A stretch of DNA of 64,000 nt from Candidatus Melainabacteria bacterium (GCA_003242885.1 QKMZ01000015.1:519568-583567); one strand, 5' to 3'; positions 26,071-36,170 are shown, counted from the first letter of the stretch. Notes: generated by a model not told the origin, from the letters alone. Numbers and translations are program-made.

Positions 26071-26631
26071 TTATTCAATCGTGGTGCTGGTCGGCGTCAC
26101 CACAGGTTTCTGTCCCTTCTGCCAATCTATCGTGTAGTCCCCTTTGTTTTGGGTGTCTATAGTCGTGGTGGCACCCTGTCCTTTTGCATAGTTTGTCGTG
26201 CCATCATATCCATAGGATTGCCCTTGGGGGTTTGTATATGAGGCTCCGCTGTTTCGAGTTCCGGTACCTGTTTGCGCATTATATGCGTTGTTCATGTATC
26301 TGCTGGCGTTGCCACCATTGGCGCCGGTGGCTTGAAATTGTTTCGCACGAAATGCGCCTACGCCTTTTTTGTAGGCTCCGCCCTGAGCCGTTTGTAGTGT
26401 GCTTCCATTTGGACCTTGATACGATCCGCCTCTAAAACCAAAGCCTTGGTTCGCACCGAGGGCGCGTGCGCCTGCTCGTTGTCCATACTGCCCTTGATGC
26501 GCAAAGGCACCAAGAGAGCCATTTGCCCCTCGCGCAAAGGCCCGGCGGGCTTCCGCCGGCGGTGTGACCGCCATTGAAAAGACAGCCAAGAACGCTGCTG
26601 TAAACGCAAGTGGGGCTGCGTAATTTCTCAT
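26071..26631 (-). CDS. Gly/Gln/Asn-rich secreted protein
   Basis: A 186-residue protein. ATG 26631 is chosen for its AGGAG ribosome site and the signal peptide that follows (RNYAAPLAFTAAFLAVFSMAVTPPAEA). The mature part is low-complexity, rich in Gly, Ala, Gln, Asn, Thr and Tyr, with tandem phrases such as QGFGFRGGSYQGPNGS and QGQSYGYDGTTNYAKGQG. Such composition is found in surface-layer, sheath or amyloid-like extracellular proteins. No enzymatic motif is seen. It is convergent with the TPR gene at 25138-26010. Confidence 0.65.
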   Translation of the reverse strand: MRNYAAPLAFTAAFLAVFSMAVTPPAEARRAFARGANGSLGAFAHQGQYGQRAGARALGANQGFGFRGGSYQGPNGSTLQTAQGGAYKKGVGAFRAKQFQATGANGGNASRYMNNAYNAQTGTGTRNSGASYTNPQGQSYGYDGTTNYAKGQGATTTIDTQNKGDYTIDWQKGQKPVVTPTSTTIE

Positions 26632-26945
26632 TCTCTTTCTCCTGCACGTATGTATGAGTCGGTTGCGCGCACATCCGAATGCAAATACACAGCGTGGCAA
26701 GAAAAGTTTCGCCCCTGCGAAATTTAAGTGAAGAACACCAGAAACGGTGGAAAAACGTCTTAAATGCGACTGGACGGCAAGGAAAAACGCACTAAAAGAG
26801 CGAAAAGAGCGTCCCGTGCCGGGGTTAAATCCCAAAACAATTACTCCGATTGAGATTAGGGATGTTTAAGAATTCTGTATGCAAGACGGGCGCCGGAAAA
26901 AGCACGTGAGATTATGGTTGCAATGTTCTTGACAGGTCCTCCGCC

Positions 26946-27722
26946 ATGAAAAAACTGAAGCAACTTACCAAAAATGGAACCTCAGGATTATTTAACGCAC
27001 TGCTGATTCTTTCCGTTGTGCTGATCGGGCTTTGTGCTGTAGTGCCGATACTAAATTTGTATCTTTCCACACCTCCGGCGCAGCATGGAAAATTGGTATT
27101 CAGTCTTGTTGTTTTCTGCTTGTTATTTTTGTCAATGCAGCTTCTCACCCAAGGCGCACTGTATAAAGAGACCAAGAAGAAATTGGAGACGATGGAAGAA
27201 TGTCAATCGACTGCGTACACAGATGACGTGATGAAACTCTCTCAACAGGCTATAGAGATGCCTGTGTCTATGTCCATCGCCTGGGATTGCTTGAAGGAAG
27301 CAACCAATGGATTAGACATCAAAGCCTTGGACAAACGTCGTGCATCGTGGCTTGTAGATTCTGTTGATGACGACAGAAGAACAGTGAAGTGCTCGCTTCA
27401 ATATATGCAAGATCCGTTGGGCCGGAAGTTGAGTCAGATTTATCCGCGCACGATCGAGATGGTAGCAACTGTTGATGGTTCTGGCATCAACACCAAGTTG
27501 CGCACGCGATACAGTTTTGCGACGCCTATGGACTTGGAAGCAGTTTCGGAAATCATCAGTAAGACGAATTCACGTCTCAATGAAATGATTGTAGTTGCAG
27601 ACAAATCGTACAAGGAACAAAGAGAACGCCGCAGCATATCTGCTGTTGCTCAGTTAGAACAACCGGCAACGTTGAATTTGGACGAACTAGGTTCTATCAA
27701 CTTTCCAATTAGTTTGAACTAA
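26946..27722 (+). CDS. Membrane protein of unknown function
   Basis: A 258-residue protein with two membrane helices near the N-terminus (about 16-39 and 50-72), then a soluble alpha/beta domain of about 170 residues (DDVMKLSQQAIEMPVSMSIAWDCLKEA...RYSFATPMDLEAVSEIISKTNSRLNEM). The second half resembles a START/SRPBCC-like fold in its strand pattern, but I am not confident. No homologue is recognised. It is convergent with the SLH protein gene, with a palindromic repeat between them. Confidence 0.65.
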   Translation: MKKLKQLTKNGTSGLFNALLILSVVLIGLCAVVPILNLYLSTPPAQHGKLVFSLVVFCLLFLSMQLLTQGALYKETKKKLETMEECQSTAYTDDVMKLSQQAIEMPVSMSIAWDCLKEATNGLDIKALDKRRASWLVDSVDDDRRTVKCSLQYMQDPLGRKLSQIYPRTIEMVATVDGSGINTKLRTRYSFATPMDLEAVSEIISKTNSRLNEMIVVADKSYKEQRERRSISAVAQLEQPATLNLDELGSINFPISLN

Positions 27723-27830
27723 GAGGTCTGGCTGCGATTGGTTCGCTGCGTGGTGGCGCAGTTTCGTGGTTGTGTAGTTCGTCGTTTCCTCTGTGCGCAG
27801 TGGCGCTTTGTTGCGCCGAAATTTCAAACC

Positions 27831-27855
27831 GGACGATGCACGGCATCGCCCCTAC
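27831..27855. repeat. REP-like GC-rich palindrome, copy 1
   Basis: CGATGC-ACG-GCATCG followed by CCCCTAC is a short palindrome in the gap between convergent genes. Two related palindromes occur at 60138-60161 and 61496-61516 in this window, all with a GTAGGGGYGA/TCGCCCCTAC-type flank. They look like a dispersed intergenic repeat. Confidence 0.5.
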
Positions 27856-27877
27856 GTTTCACTGTCCCGGCCGTTCT

Positions 27878-30271
27878 CTATTTCCCAGATGCTTCGAGTC
27901 CTACTCGGATTGCCGGCAGTTTTTCTCCCAGGTTTGACATTGTCTGATAGGTGAGAGCCGCGACATCGGCTCTCGTTGCCAGCTCATTGGGTTTTATCGA
28001 TTCAGAATCGGGATAGCTGACAATGATGTTTGCATTAGCAGCCTTCGCAACGCTCGGCAATGCCCATGTCGGCACGGCGCTACCGTCTTTGTATCGGCTC
28101 AATCCAGCAGTGTCCGCATTTGGATTTTGCAAAGCTTTGGCGAGAATTACAAGCGCTTGGGCACGCGTGATCTTGTCTTCCGGGCGAAAACTTCCATCTG
28201 GAAATCCTGTTACCAGTCCGGCATCGCTGACCTGGCTGATGGCATTTGCTCCCCAGTATTTTGCAGGGACATCTCTAAAATTTGCTGGTCTGCCTGCCGG
28301 CGGGAGGTTCAAAGCACGACTGGCAATCGCAGCAAACTGGGCCCTTGTGATGTAATCATTCGGCTTGAAAGAACCATCAGGAAATCCTCCGATTGTGCCG
28401 CGTTTTTGCAATACTCCGATGTATTGCTCCGCCCAATGTCCGCGAGTGTCGGACGCCGCTCCGGAAGTATCGACCTTAACTGGTTTGGTCGATGTGCGCG
28501 CTATTTCCGAATCGAGACGATCGAGGTCACGCGCGACAGTCATGACTTCCCAATCGGAGAGTTGGTTGTCTGAGCTTCTGAACGCACCTTCTACATCCTT
28601 TATGCGATCGAATTCGTGGTTGAAGTCGCGTCGATTGTCTTCAGTAATAGCGCCGCTTTTGGCTGCTTCTTCAATGCGATTTTGAATAGCGGTCTCTTTT
28701 GCCGCAATATCAGGGAGTGGTGGCAGTGCTTTGTCCATGCGGGAAGAAACAGCATCGTACTCTTTAGAAAGTGCGATGATTGCCTGATCGCTCAGTCCGC
28801 CTTCCGATGCTTTGAAAGTGGTTTCCAGTCCATTGATGCGAACAAGATCAGCCTTTAACGAACTCGCATCGTCTGGTCTTAAGCGTCCAGAGGCGATCGC
28901 TTCGTTGATTTTTCGGTCGAGATCGGCGCGTCTGGTGCTGATGTCGGGAAGTGGAGCTACTGCTTTGTCAGCAGAGATTCTGAAATTTTCAAAATCGGAA
29001 GCTAAGGTCGCTGACTCCGTGCTATCTAGACGACCGTCTTGCATGAAGTATCTGTATCGCGCATCAATGCGGTCAAGTTGCGTGCGCAGATCGGCTGCTG
29101 CCGCTGCGCTCACGCGTCCTGTACCTTCGCTGGCTGAGAGACGTTTTTTGGCTTCAGCAACTCTTTGGCTGACGCTTTGTAATGAAGGGGTGCCGCCGTA
29201 TGCTTCGATTTTGGCTTTGAGGCTGTCCAAGTCACGCGCCAGCGTCAGCGTTTCTGTATCCGAAAGACTTCCGTCAATGCGAAAAGTCGCTTCCAGTGAA
29301 GCAATACGATCGAACTCCTGTTTCAAATCAACAACCTGTTGCGAACTCAGTCTTCCTGAATAAAGCGCATCAGTTATCAGTTTTTCGACTTCTTGCTGGC
29401 GTTGATCGATGCTGGGCGGGTTGGTTGCTAGCGGCTGATAGCGGTCGAGCGCGGTGGAAAGTTTTTCCAATTCAATCGCTAGTGTCAGGGATTCGTTTGT
29501 ATCTAATTTCCCATCGTTGCTCTTGAATGCAGTCTCCTGCGCTTCGATCCTGCTTAACTCTTGTCCATAAATATTTGCTTCCGCAAGTGTAATTTTGCCG
29601 CTCGCCAACAGGTCTTTGACACGTCGATTGATCTCGATTTTCTTGGACTCGGTATTGGTGTCATTGACGGTGACCGGTTTGATTTTTGCGTGAACGTTTT
29701 GCTGCAACTTGTCCAAATCTACAGAGAGCGTGAGCAGCTCGTTGTTGTTCAAACTTCCATCAGCTCGAAATGAACTTTCCTGCAACTTGATGCGGTCGAG
29801 TTCGGCAAGAAAAACTTCCCCGTCCTGTCTGCTCAAGCGTCCACTGAATAGTGCATCTGAAATCTCACGCGTTATTTCTGCCGAGCGCCCTGGAAGATCG
29901 GCTGTTGCTGTGGTTCTAGGCGCCAACTGAGAGTCGATTTGCCTTTGTAGATTGTCAAGCTCGAATGCGAGCCGCATCTTTTCCCAAACGCTGAGCTTAC
30001 CGTCCGCCATGTACTGGGTTTCGCTCTGTTTTATGCGCTCTAACGATGCCTTCAGCGCCGCAGCATTTTCGCTGGAGAGTCGCCCCTGCGTCTGAGCCTC
30101 AGAGATGCTCTGAGTCATCTGCCCCAGTCTGGTCCGCACATCCACCATTTGCGGCATCTGCCCAAAAGTCTGCGCCCAGTTTGTTTGTGCCAGAACTGGT
30201 TGAATCGTAGTAGAAAAGGTAGCCAAGGAAACCAAGGACAGTGACACGGCAAGAGCAGCTGTACGTTTCAT
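27878..30271 (-). CDS. SLH-domain envelope protein with seven internal repeats
   Basis: A 797-residue secreted protein: signal peptide (1-28), then seven repeats of about 80 residues (about 40-600), each a pair of long helices with the pattern (S)GRL/ITxxxAxxLxxELDRIxxxExxFxxDGxLxxxExxTLAxxLDxL. The DGxLxxxE part resembles the second half of an EF-hand loop, so calcium binding is possible. Three SLH domains follow (FPDGSFKPNDYITRAQF; FPDGSFRPEDKITRAQA; a weaker third), which anchor proteins to the cell wall. GGAGG precedes ATG 30271. Related modules occur in the small secreted protein at 44893-45228. Confidence 0.9.
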   Translation of the reverse strand: MKRTAALAVSLSLVSLATFSTTIQPVLAQTNWAQTFGQMPQMVDVRTRLGQMTQSISEAQTQGRLSSENAAALKASLERIKQSETQYMADGKLSVWEKMRLAFELDNLQRQIDSQLAPRTTATADLPGRSAEITREISDALFSGRLSRQDGEVFLAELDRIKLQESSFRADGSLNNNELLTLSVDLDKLQQNVHAKIKPVTVNDTNTESKKIEINRRVKDLLASGKITLAEANIYGQELSRIEAQETAFKSNDGKLDTNESLTLAIELEKLSTALDRYQPLATNPPSIDQRQQEVEKLITDALYSGRLSSQQVVDLKQEFDRIASLEATFRIDGSLSDTETLTLARDLDSLKAKIEAYGGTPSLQSVSQRVAEAKKRLSASEGTGRVSAAAAADLRTQLDRIDARYRYFMQDGRLDSTESATLASDFENFRISADKAVAPLPDISTRRADLDRKINEAIASGRLRPDDASSLKADLVRINGLETTFKASEGGLSDQAIIALSKEYDAVSSRMDKALPPLPDIAAKETAIQNRIEEAAKSGAITEDNRRDFNHEFDRIKDVEGAFRSSDNQLSDWEVMTVARDLDRLDSEIARTSTKPVKVDTSGAASDTRGHWAEQYIGVLQKRGTIGGFPDGSFKPNDYITRAQFAAIASRALNLPPAGRPANFRDVPAKYWGANAISQVSDAGLVTGFPDGSFRPEDKITRAQALVILAKALQNPNADTAGLSRYKDGSAVPTWALPSVAKAANANIIVSYPDSESIKPNELATRADVAALTYQTMSNLGEKLPAIRVGLEASGK

Positions 30272-30408
30272 CTAAACCTCCTGGCAAGTTCTAGCAAATT
30301 TCGGCGAGATTTCGCCGCGCATGGGCTCGGTCGAACCCGCTAGTGGCGGCAAATTTAGCATATTCACCACGATTCAGCCAACGACCGAGTGATGGTCTCT
30401 GCATATGT

Positions 30409-32091
30409 CTATTTGCTGTACAAGCCTTTTAGATCGTTCCAGGCATCATGTTTTTTACCAGAAGAACTGACGGCAGGTTTGGGCGGCGATGAGCGTTTTA
30501 CAACACTTTGTGGACGAACTTTAGGTTGCAGTCTAGTTCGTGGAGATGCTTGAGCTCGCACTGGGGCCGCTTTTGGTGCGTCGTTTACAGCAGGTTTTGT
30601 AGATTCGCGTGTACTTCTTCCTGCCGTTTCTGTGCCGGATGAAGCAGAAGAATTCTGCATCTCGTTCGTGGAAGATGTGGTTGTCGAGGTCGGTGAATTG
30701 GTGTTTTCCTTGGACGAGTTCGCTTTTGCTCTGGGCGTATCAGCGTTTGCATTCGGCGCGATAGCATTTTCGTTGGGCGCATTATTTTGCGTTGTTGCTG
30801 TTTCTGTTTTTCCATTGCGCATCGAAACTGCGGCAAATAGACCGAGAGCGCATAGGACTATGACAATGAAACCGACAAGGACCAACTTTCCCGTCCTGTG
30901 TTTGTTCGGCTCACCTTCTGATTCTATATTGCTGAATCTATCCCTCGCTAATTGCCTAGTCGACGAACCTTTTCCTGAGTCATCACTCTCGACTGTCTTT
31001 TTTCCTCTGTCTAAGAAAGCATCTTCAACGCTCATTCCGCCCATCGGATCAAGTGCGAGATTGAAATTGTTGGCAACATTTACTTGTGATACTGCATTTG
31101 GTTGCGCGCCAGAAACACCCATGCCGGCCATAATCTTGAGATTGCCCGACTCACGCGAGGCAGCTTCAGAACACGCTTTCACAAGTGCAGTGCTCAACTC
31201 TCCTGCCGTTTGATAGCGGTCTTTAGGATCTTTCGCCATCGCTCTGAAGATCACGCGCTCTAGTTCATCCGGCAAATTCAGCATCGGATTGATTGAACGC
31301 ATCGACGGAGGCGGTGTGTTGACGTGATATTGAATCAATTCGTAGATTGTGGTGCCGTTGTGAAAGGGATCTTTTCCTGTCAGCATCTCGTACATGACGC
31401 AGCCGAATGAATAAATATCGGAGCGCGCGTCTTCAGGTTTGCCGACGCATTGCTCTGGACTGAGGTATGGAGGGCTTCCCCATAGTTCGCCGGATTGAGT
31501 GAGCTTTCTGCTTTCCTCACTTAGTTTTGCCAGACCGAAATCCACCACTTTGACGAAATCCATTTCGTCATCCATCAAGACAAGGTTGCCTGGTTTTAAA
31601 TCACGGTGAATAACGCCATTTTTGTGCGCGTAATCGAGCGCGCTGCACACCTGCACACAGATGCGGGCGAAACGATCGATATCGAGCGGGCCTTCTTCTT
31701 TGATAAGAGCTTCGAGGCTTCGTCCACGTAAATAGTCCATGACGACATAGGGCTGCTGCTCGTCGTCGAAGATGCAGTCGTAAACGGTGACTATATGCGG
31801 ATGATTGAGCGCGCACAACAGATTAATTTCGCGGTGAAATCTGTCGCGGTACACCTGCTTTGTGTCCAGTTGCAATTTTAAAGTCTTGATTGCGACCTGG
31901 CGATTGACGCGAATCTGAGTGGCTAGATAAACGACGCTCATCCCACCGGAGCCGAGCACATCGTCAATGTGGAAGCGTCCGTCTAGAACCGTGCCTACGA
32001 GAGGATCGCGAGCTTTTCCCCTTTCTTGAGCGTTTTGGAGTTTTTCGCCGGAACTCAAATGGTTCACACCTTTCTGAGGTAGTGGGCACAC
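30409..32091 (-). CDS. Membrane-anchored Ser/Thr protein kinase (Hanks type)
   Basis: A 560-residue PknB-like kinase: glycine loop GSGGMSVVY (47-55), Lys69, catalytic HRDLKPGN (His162-Arg-Asp164), DFG 184-186, and APE-equivalent SPEQ. All catalytic residues are present. A membrane helix near 400-422 separates the cytosolic kinase from a Thr/Asn/Pro/Ala-rich outer region with no sensor domain recognised. It starts at GTG 32091 without a clear ribosome site. The FHA protein (39751-40047) and the TxxD/E-rich membrane protein (36980-39637) nearby are plausible partners. Confidence 0.9.
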   Translation of the reverse strand: MCPLPQKGVNHLSSGEKLQNAQERGKARDPLVGTVLDGRFHIDDVLGSGGMSVVYLATQIRVNRQVAIKTLKLQLDTKQVYRDRFHREINLLCALNHPHIVTVYDCIFDDEQQPYVVMDYLRGRSLEALIKEEGPLDIDRFARICVQVCSALDYAHKNGVIHRDLKPGNLVLMDDEMDFVKVVDFGLAKLSEESRKLTQSGELWGSPPYLSPEQCVGKPEDARSDIYSFGCVMYEMLTGKDPFHNGTTIYELIQYHVNTPPPSMRSINPMLNLPDELERVIFRAMAKDPKDRYQTAGELSTALVKACSEAASRESGNLKIMAGMGVSGAQPNAVSQVNVANNFNLALDPMGGMSVEDAFLDRGKKTVESDDSGKGSSTRQLARDRFSNIESEGEPNKHRTGKLVLVGFIVIVLCALGLFAAVSMRNGKTETATTQNNAPNENAIAPNANADTPRAKANSSKENTNSPTSTTTSSTNEMQNSSASSGTETAGRSTRESTKPAVNDAPKAAPVRAQASPRTRLQPKVRPQSVVKRSSPPKPAVSSSGKKHDAWNDLKGLYSK

Positions 32092-32156
32092 CCGGCGCCC
32101 GCTACCTATATTCCACGTAAGAGTGAACCTATCATGTTCGCAGAGTTTTCAGATGC

Positions 32157-33308
32157 TTAGAACGGTGGACCACCGCCGCCCGGACCCATACCGCCGCCGC
32201 CCGGACCCATGCCGCCGCCGCCACCGCCTTGAGGACCCATTCCGCCACCCTGACCGCCGGGGCCAAATGCAGAAGATCCCAATACTTTGGTCGCTGCCAG
32301 GTCGAAGCTGTGCATAAGTTCAAAAGCTTTCGCATCTTGATGGGTGGAGAAAGCCTTTTCGATTTCGGTTTTCATATCCCGCAATCTGTACCCTTCCGAG
32401 CTGTTCTTTCGCGTGACTTGGCTGATAATCTCGTTGCTCTGTGCGTTGAAGGTCGCTTTAAGATGTTCTGCTTCCGGCGGTATATATCCGCTGGCTGCGC
32501 TTTGCGCTGGGGGTGAACCATGCCCACTCGTTGACGCTCCTGGTCCGGAACCTGCTCCTGCTCCAGCGGAAGAGGCTGTTTTGATAGCAGGAACTCCTCG
32601 ACCTCGCAAAGAATCCTTTGCTTGCTTGACCTGTTCTTCTTGTCCTGTCAATTTTGATTCGAGATAAGTCAGTTTTTGTGAAACCTTTTCGCCATCGTTC
32701 GCTTTTGCGAGCCCCTGAATCTCCTTGAAAATCGCCTCGAACGGCGAAACGCCAGTGCCCTGTGCTCGCAATTTATCAATACGCTTCCATGCAAGCAAAC
32801 GTCGCTCAACTTCAGGCCCGTCATTGATTTCCGGCATATTATCTGCCTGAACCGAGACGAGAGCCAGTGACTGCAACAGTGTGGCAGCCGATATGCGTCC
32901 TGCACCGAAGTCGTTGATTTCTGCACGCGAGATGGTGACATGTCGCGCCGGTTTGCCTGTTTGGCTGAACAGCACCTTCACCTTTTCAATTTGACCCGGC
33001 GCTCCTTCAATCAATGTTCTTGCCAGAAACATCGAATCGATCTTCAAATCTTTGTCTTGCGCAACTTCTCTCTCCTCTGCCAAAACCGTGACGAGAGGTC
33101 CGGTGCCAACTACAGTCACGCTCAGTGCGCGAGCACCAACGGAAGGATCTCGCACCAGTGCCGTTAGTTGTGCGTTGGACAGGTTGGATTTGCCGCTGGC
33201 CACTTCAGCAAATGCGGGCGATTGGCATGCTGAGAAAGCGACAAAACTACCAATTGCCACGCTCATCGCTGTTCGACGGGCGTTTGATAAGGACATAATT
33301 CTGGTCAT
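32157..33308 (-). CDS. Secreted helical protein with Gly/Pro-rich tail
   Basis: A 383-residue protein. The signal peptide is in MSVAIGSFVAFSACQSPAFAEVA; SAC could be a lipobox, but AFA-E fits signal peptidase I better. The middle region has alpha/beta segments (SVTVVGTGPLVTVLAEEREV; KVLFSQTGKPARHVTISRAEI) and coiled helices, and the last 40 residues are a GGGGGMGPGGG-type tail. ATG 33308 is chosen; GTG 33320 and ATG 33296 are alternatives. No known family. It lies downstream of the Tad-like gene group on the same strand, so a surface or pilus-related role is possible. Confidence 0.65.
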   Translation of the reverse strand: MTRIMSLSNARRTAMSVAIGSFVAFSACQSPAFAEVASGKSNLSNAQLTALVRDPSVGARALSVTVVGTGPLVTVLAEEREVAQDKDLKIDSMFLARTLIEGAPGQIEKVKVLFSQTGKPARHVTISRAEINDFGAGRISAATLLQSLALVSVQADNMPEINDGPEVERRLLAWKRIDKLRAQGTGVSPFEAIFKEIQGLAKANDGEKVSQKLTYLESKLTGQEEQVKQAKDSLRGRGVPAIKTASSAGAGAGSGPGASTSGHGSPPAQSAASGYIPPEAEHLKATFNAQSNEIISQVTRKNSSEGYRLRDMKTEIEKAFSTHQDAKAFELMHSFDLAATKVLGSSAFGPGGQGGGMGPQGGGGGGMGPGGGGMGPGGGGPPF

Positions 33309-33403
33309 GAAGACTCTCACCGTGAGGGGGCGATAGAGGATTCCAATGTAGGAATTTTACCCGGCGGGCGGTCTTTCTAAGAAAGTTATGCGGACCTGGC
33401 TAT

Positions 33404-33934
33404 TTATGGCAGGATTGTCCAGTTGACCGAAACGTAAGTGTTTCCATCCGAGCGACCAACAATACTCACGGATATTCGTTCTTTTGCCCGCGTTCCTTGC
33501 ATCATGAATGCTGAGCCAGGTGGACCAATTTTTGCAAGCATTTCTTCCTTGGGTATCTGCAACGCAAAACTTCGTGACCGCAGTGCTGATTGATAAAACG
33601 AGTTGACTGTACTTGCCGAGTCTTTCGTAACGATGGACAGCGTTGCTGTAGGAGCACCTGCAGTAGTGTTTACAAAATTAGTCGACACAATGTTGCTGCG
33701 ATAAACATCAACTGGAAAGTTTGTAGGAGCAGTTTGTGACATATGAAGATTCGGAATCTTCAGGTAAGCAGGCACTTCCCCCTTCTTCAGGTTAAGCACT
33801 CCTAGCTTGCGCGCCTTTTCCAGAGTTTCGGGTGGTGCTTGTGCAATCGCTACACTGGAAAAGGTCGTGAGTGCAATCACCAGACCTATAATCGCTTTAG
33901 AGCTTGCACTAAGTTTCTTTGTTACCCAGACCAT
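33404..33934 (-). CDS. Secreted protein of unknown function
   Basis: A 176-residue protein with a signal peptide (about 12-32, KAIIGLVIALTTFSSVAIAQA) and a mature part of about 145 residues (NLHMSQTAPTNFPVDVYRSNIVSTNF...VNSFYQSALRSRSFALQIPKEEML), possibly beta-rich. It follows the TadG-like gene by 10 bp and is probably co-transcribed with 36702-33945. The family is not recognised. Confidence 0.65.
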   Translation of the reverse strand: MVWVTKKLSASSKAIIGLVIALTTFSSVAIAQAPPETLEKARKLGVLNLKKGEVPAYLKIPNLHMSQTAPTNFPVDVYRSNIVSTNFVNTTAGAPTATLSIVTKDSASTVNSFYQSALRSRSFALQIPKEEMLAKIGPPGSAFMMQGTRAKERISVSIVGRSDGNTYVSVNWTILP

Positions 33935-33944
33935 CTCTAAACCT

Positions 33945-35669
33945 CTAAATTAGGGGAACACAAATACCAATTGAGATAACGTTTGTTTCTCGTTGTACTC
34001 TGACTTTTCCAAGGCAACCATTAACGCCTGTTCCTGGTTGCCAGAAGAGCGATTTATCCATCGTTCCAAAACCAAGACCGAAGTTTTCTACACAGAATGG
34101 GTCTGGAACAATGACAGGATGAAAAGGCGGCATAGCTGCAGGGAGCGAAATGCTGCTTTCTCCTTTTTTCTTTTCCGAACCATCAGGCGTTTGGTTGGCG
34201 ATCAGTGATAGCCACGGAGCTTGGGGATCTGCCACCACGCCGCTGACGATTGGTAGGCATCGGATTGACTTCCCATCAGGACTGTAGAGAGCGAAGTCCT
34301 GAGACAAGCCGGAAAGAAGTGCTGCAGAACAAAGTGGATTTGAAAGGGCTGAGTGAACTTCTGATGCAGTAACGGTTTCACCCACTTTTGTGATCATCTC
34401 ATTGCAGCGAGCAACCAATTCCTGCTCAATGTAATTTTCAGCACTTCCTGCCTTGGGTGGAAGGAATACCATTCCGTCGACGCCTGTAGCTAAGAGTGCG
34501 ACATATTCCAAACCAACCGTAATACTGACTGCTTGTACTGTCGCACAGAGGGGACCGCCTGCTGGGGCGGGCGGGCTGCTCATTGACTTTGGCGTAAAAC
34601 CATCCATCGTGTCTGTGAAATACGTAATGGGAACTGCAAATGGAACGAATTGCCAATTTACTTTTGGCTTTTCTACTCTCAGTCTCACGAAGCTATGCGG
34701 AATGGCGGCTTTGTATGTTTGTCTTGGGTTGGTTATTACCCATGCCATGCCCTTCTCAGCGGGCTTGCCAGGCTGAGAAGCAACGCCTTCTGCCGAGAAT
34801 GCATTTGGAACAGCATTTGACCAACCGGAAGCATTGTTCTTTGCCTTTTCGAAGTCACCTTTTGACACCATATGTGGTTTGTCTTCGAAAAGAAATGGAA
34901 CTTGCCAAATTGAATCTCCACCGAAGTCTAGATTTTCATAGCCTTTCAAGAAGAACATTCCATTGCTATTTGCCGGTGCTGGAGATCTTCTGGTGTTGGT
35001 GACGTTGCTTCCCTTCCAAGTAAATCCATGGGGTGCAAAAAAGTTGTTTCCTGCGTTTCCACCGATCATGATGTTGCTTTCAGCAACTTTGTTTGTCCCT
35101 TCGATCATCTTCGAAGTTTGCCAGTTGGGTCCTGGAATTTCCTTTACGGAAGCGGAATTTCCGATCATACGAATGTTGTTTTGTCTGGCGAGATCTTTGA
35201 AGAAAGGGTACATCTCCGTTTGAAGTTTCAATCTTGTGGCGAGAAGATCGCTGGTTTGCTCCGCGCTCTGCAATGCGCTGGATGCATTGCTCATGCCGCT
35301 GTTGTCTTGTCCTTCATTTTTCTGTGCGAGCGCATTTATTTTGTAGAGCATCGCTTCTGCCCAGACTCTATTGATGCGGCGCAAATTGACGGTCAATTTC
35401 GATGGATCCGGAATAATGCTGCTATCGTCCGGATCGGAGCAAACATCCCAGAATGCTTTATTTGTGACCGGCACAGATATTTCATCAAGCGCTTTTTTGC
35501 CGACGTTTAGAGTGCCAGCGTCTATTGCGTTTTTGGTTTCCTTCTGTGCATTCATAAACATGATGAAGAAGAAGAAACCCACACCGAGAACAACCAATGC
35601 CAGCCCGAGAGCCGCGGTCAGAGCTAGAATTGAGCCCTTTTCCCTTCTACCTAATCGCACCGTTGCCAT
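33945..35669 (-). CDS. TadG-like Flp pilus-type assembly protein
   Basis: A 574-residue protein with an N-terminal pilin-like membrane segment (RREKGSILALTAALGLALVVLGVGFFFFIMF), followed by NAIDAGTLNVGKKAL, the A-D-A-G/A-x-L pattern typical of TadG-type proteins right after the helix. The large outer domain is Ser/Pro-rich with several Cys, with no von Willebrand factor A motif recognised. It is third in a run of Tad-like genes (36702 to 33945), which suggests a minor-pseudopilin group separate from the T4P cluster. Confidence 0.7.
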   Translation of the reverse strand: MATVRLGRREKGSILALTAALGLALVVLGVGFFFFIMFMNAQKETKNAIDAGTLNVGKKALDEISVPVTNKAFWDVCSDPDDSSIIPDPSKLTVNLRRINRVWAEAMLYKINALAQKNEGQDNSGMSNASSALQSAEQTSDLLATRLKLQTEMYPFFKDLARQNNIRMIGNSASVKEIPGPNWQTSKMIEGTNKVAESNIMIGGNAGNNFFAPHGFTWKGSNVTNTRRSPAPANSNGMFFLKGYENLDFGGDSIWQVPFLFEDKPHMVSKGDFEKAKNNASGWSNAVPNAFSAEGVASQPGKPAEKGMAWVITNPRQTYKAAIPHSFVRLRVEKPKVNWQFVPFAVPITYFTDTMDGFTPKSMSSPPAPAGGPLCATVQAVSITVGLEYVALLATGVDGMVFLPPKAGSAENYIEQELVARCNEMITKVGETVTASEVHSALSNPLCSAALLSGLSQDFALYSPDGKSIRCLPIVSGVVADPQAPWLSLIANQTPDGSEKKKGESSISLPAAMPPFHPVIVPDPFCVENFGLGFGTMDKSLFWQPGTGVNGCLGKVRVQRETNVISIGICVPLI

Positions 35670-35756
35670 TTAAATTGTCCTCACGCCTTGGATACTTTTG
35701 CGACTCGAATCTGCAACAGAAAGGTCGTAAAATCGATTACCGATTGCTTTTGAAAA

Positions 35757-36170
35757 TTAGCGGGGAGCACCGCCAACAATTGGCTCGACAGCCGTACCTC
35801 TGAAGGTTATTTCGTTCAACCCGGGAAAAGGTACCGGTACTCGAACAACCATAGTGGTTTTTGCTGTGCAAACATCATTATCTTTATATGCAAGATCATC
35901 CAGCGTCAGTGACTTGACGATGCCTGATTGTTGAAAAGTAGCTAGAACCTTGTCTGCGGCTTCGCCGGCTGATTGTGGATTTGGTTGATTTGCACCAGCG
36001 CGAGCACAGTTTTTGACTGCAGTATCGTTCATTGAATTTGCCACTACGATTGCAATTAAATCCACTATCAAAAGAGCAATCGGAATCAAAATCAGCGCTC
36101 CCAGCGCAGCTTCAATCAAGCTGACACCTTTTTTGTTTCTGCTATATAGCACTTTCTTTGACACTTGCAT
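35757..36170 (-). CDS. TadE-like pseudopilin
   Basis: A 137-residue protein with the TadE signature: a short basic N-terminus, then KKGVSLIEAALGALILIPIALLIVDLIAIVVANSMND. The Glu in LIEAA corresponds to the conserved Glu+5-like position of pilin-type helices. A small outer domain of about 95 residues follows, with two Cys. It lies between a second TadE-like gene (26 bp upstream) and the TadG-like gene. Confidence 0.75.
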   Translation of the reverse strand: MQVSKKVLYSRNKKGVSLIEAALGALILIPIALLIVDLIAIVVANSMNDTAVKNCARAGANQPNPQSAGEAADKVLATFQQSGIVKSLTLDDLAYKDNDVCTAKTTMVVRVPVPFPGLNEITFRGTAVEPIVGGAPR

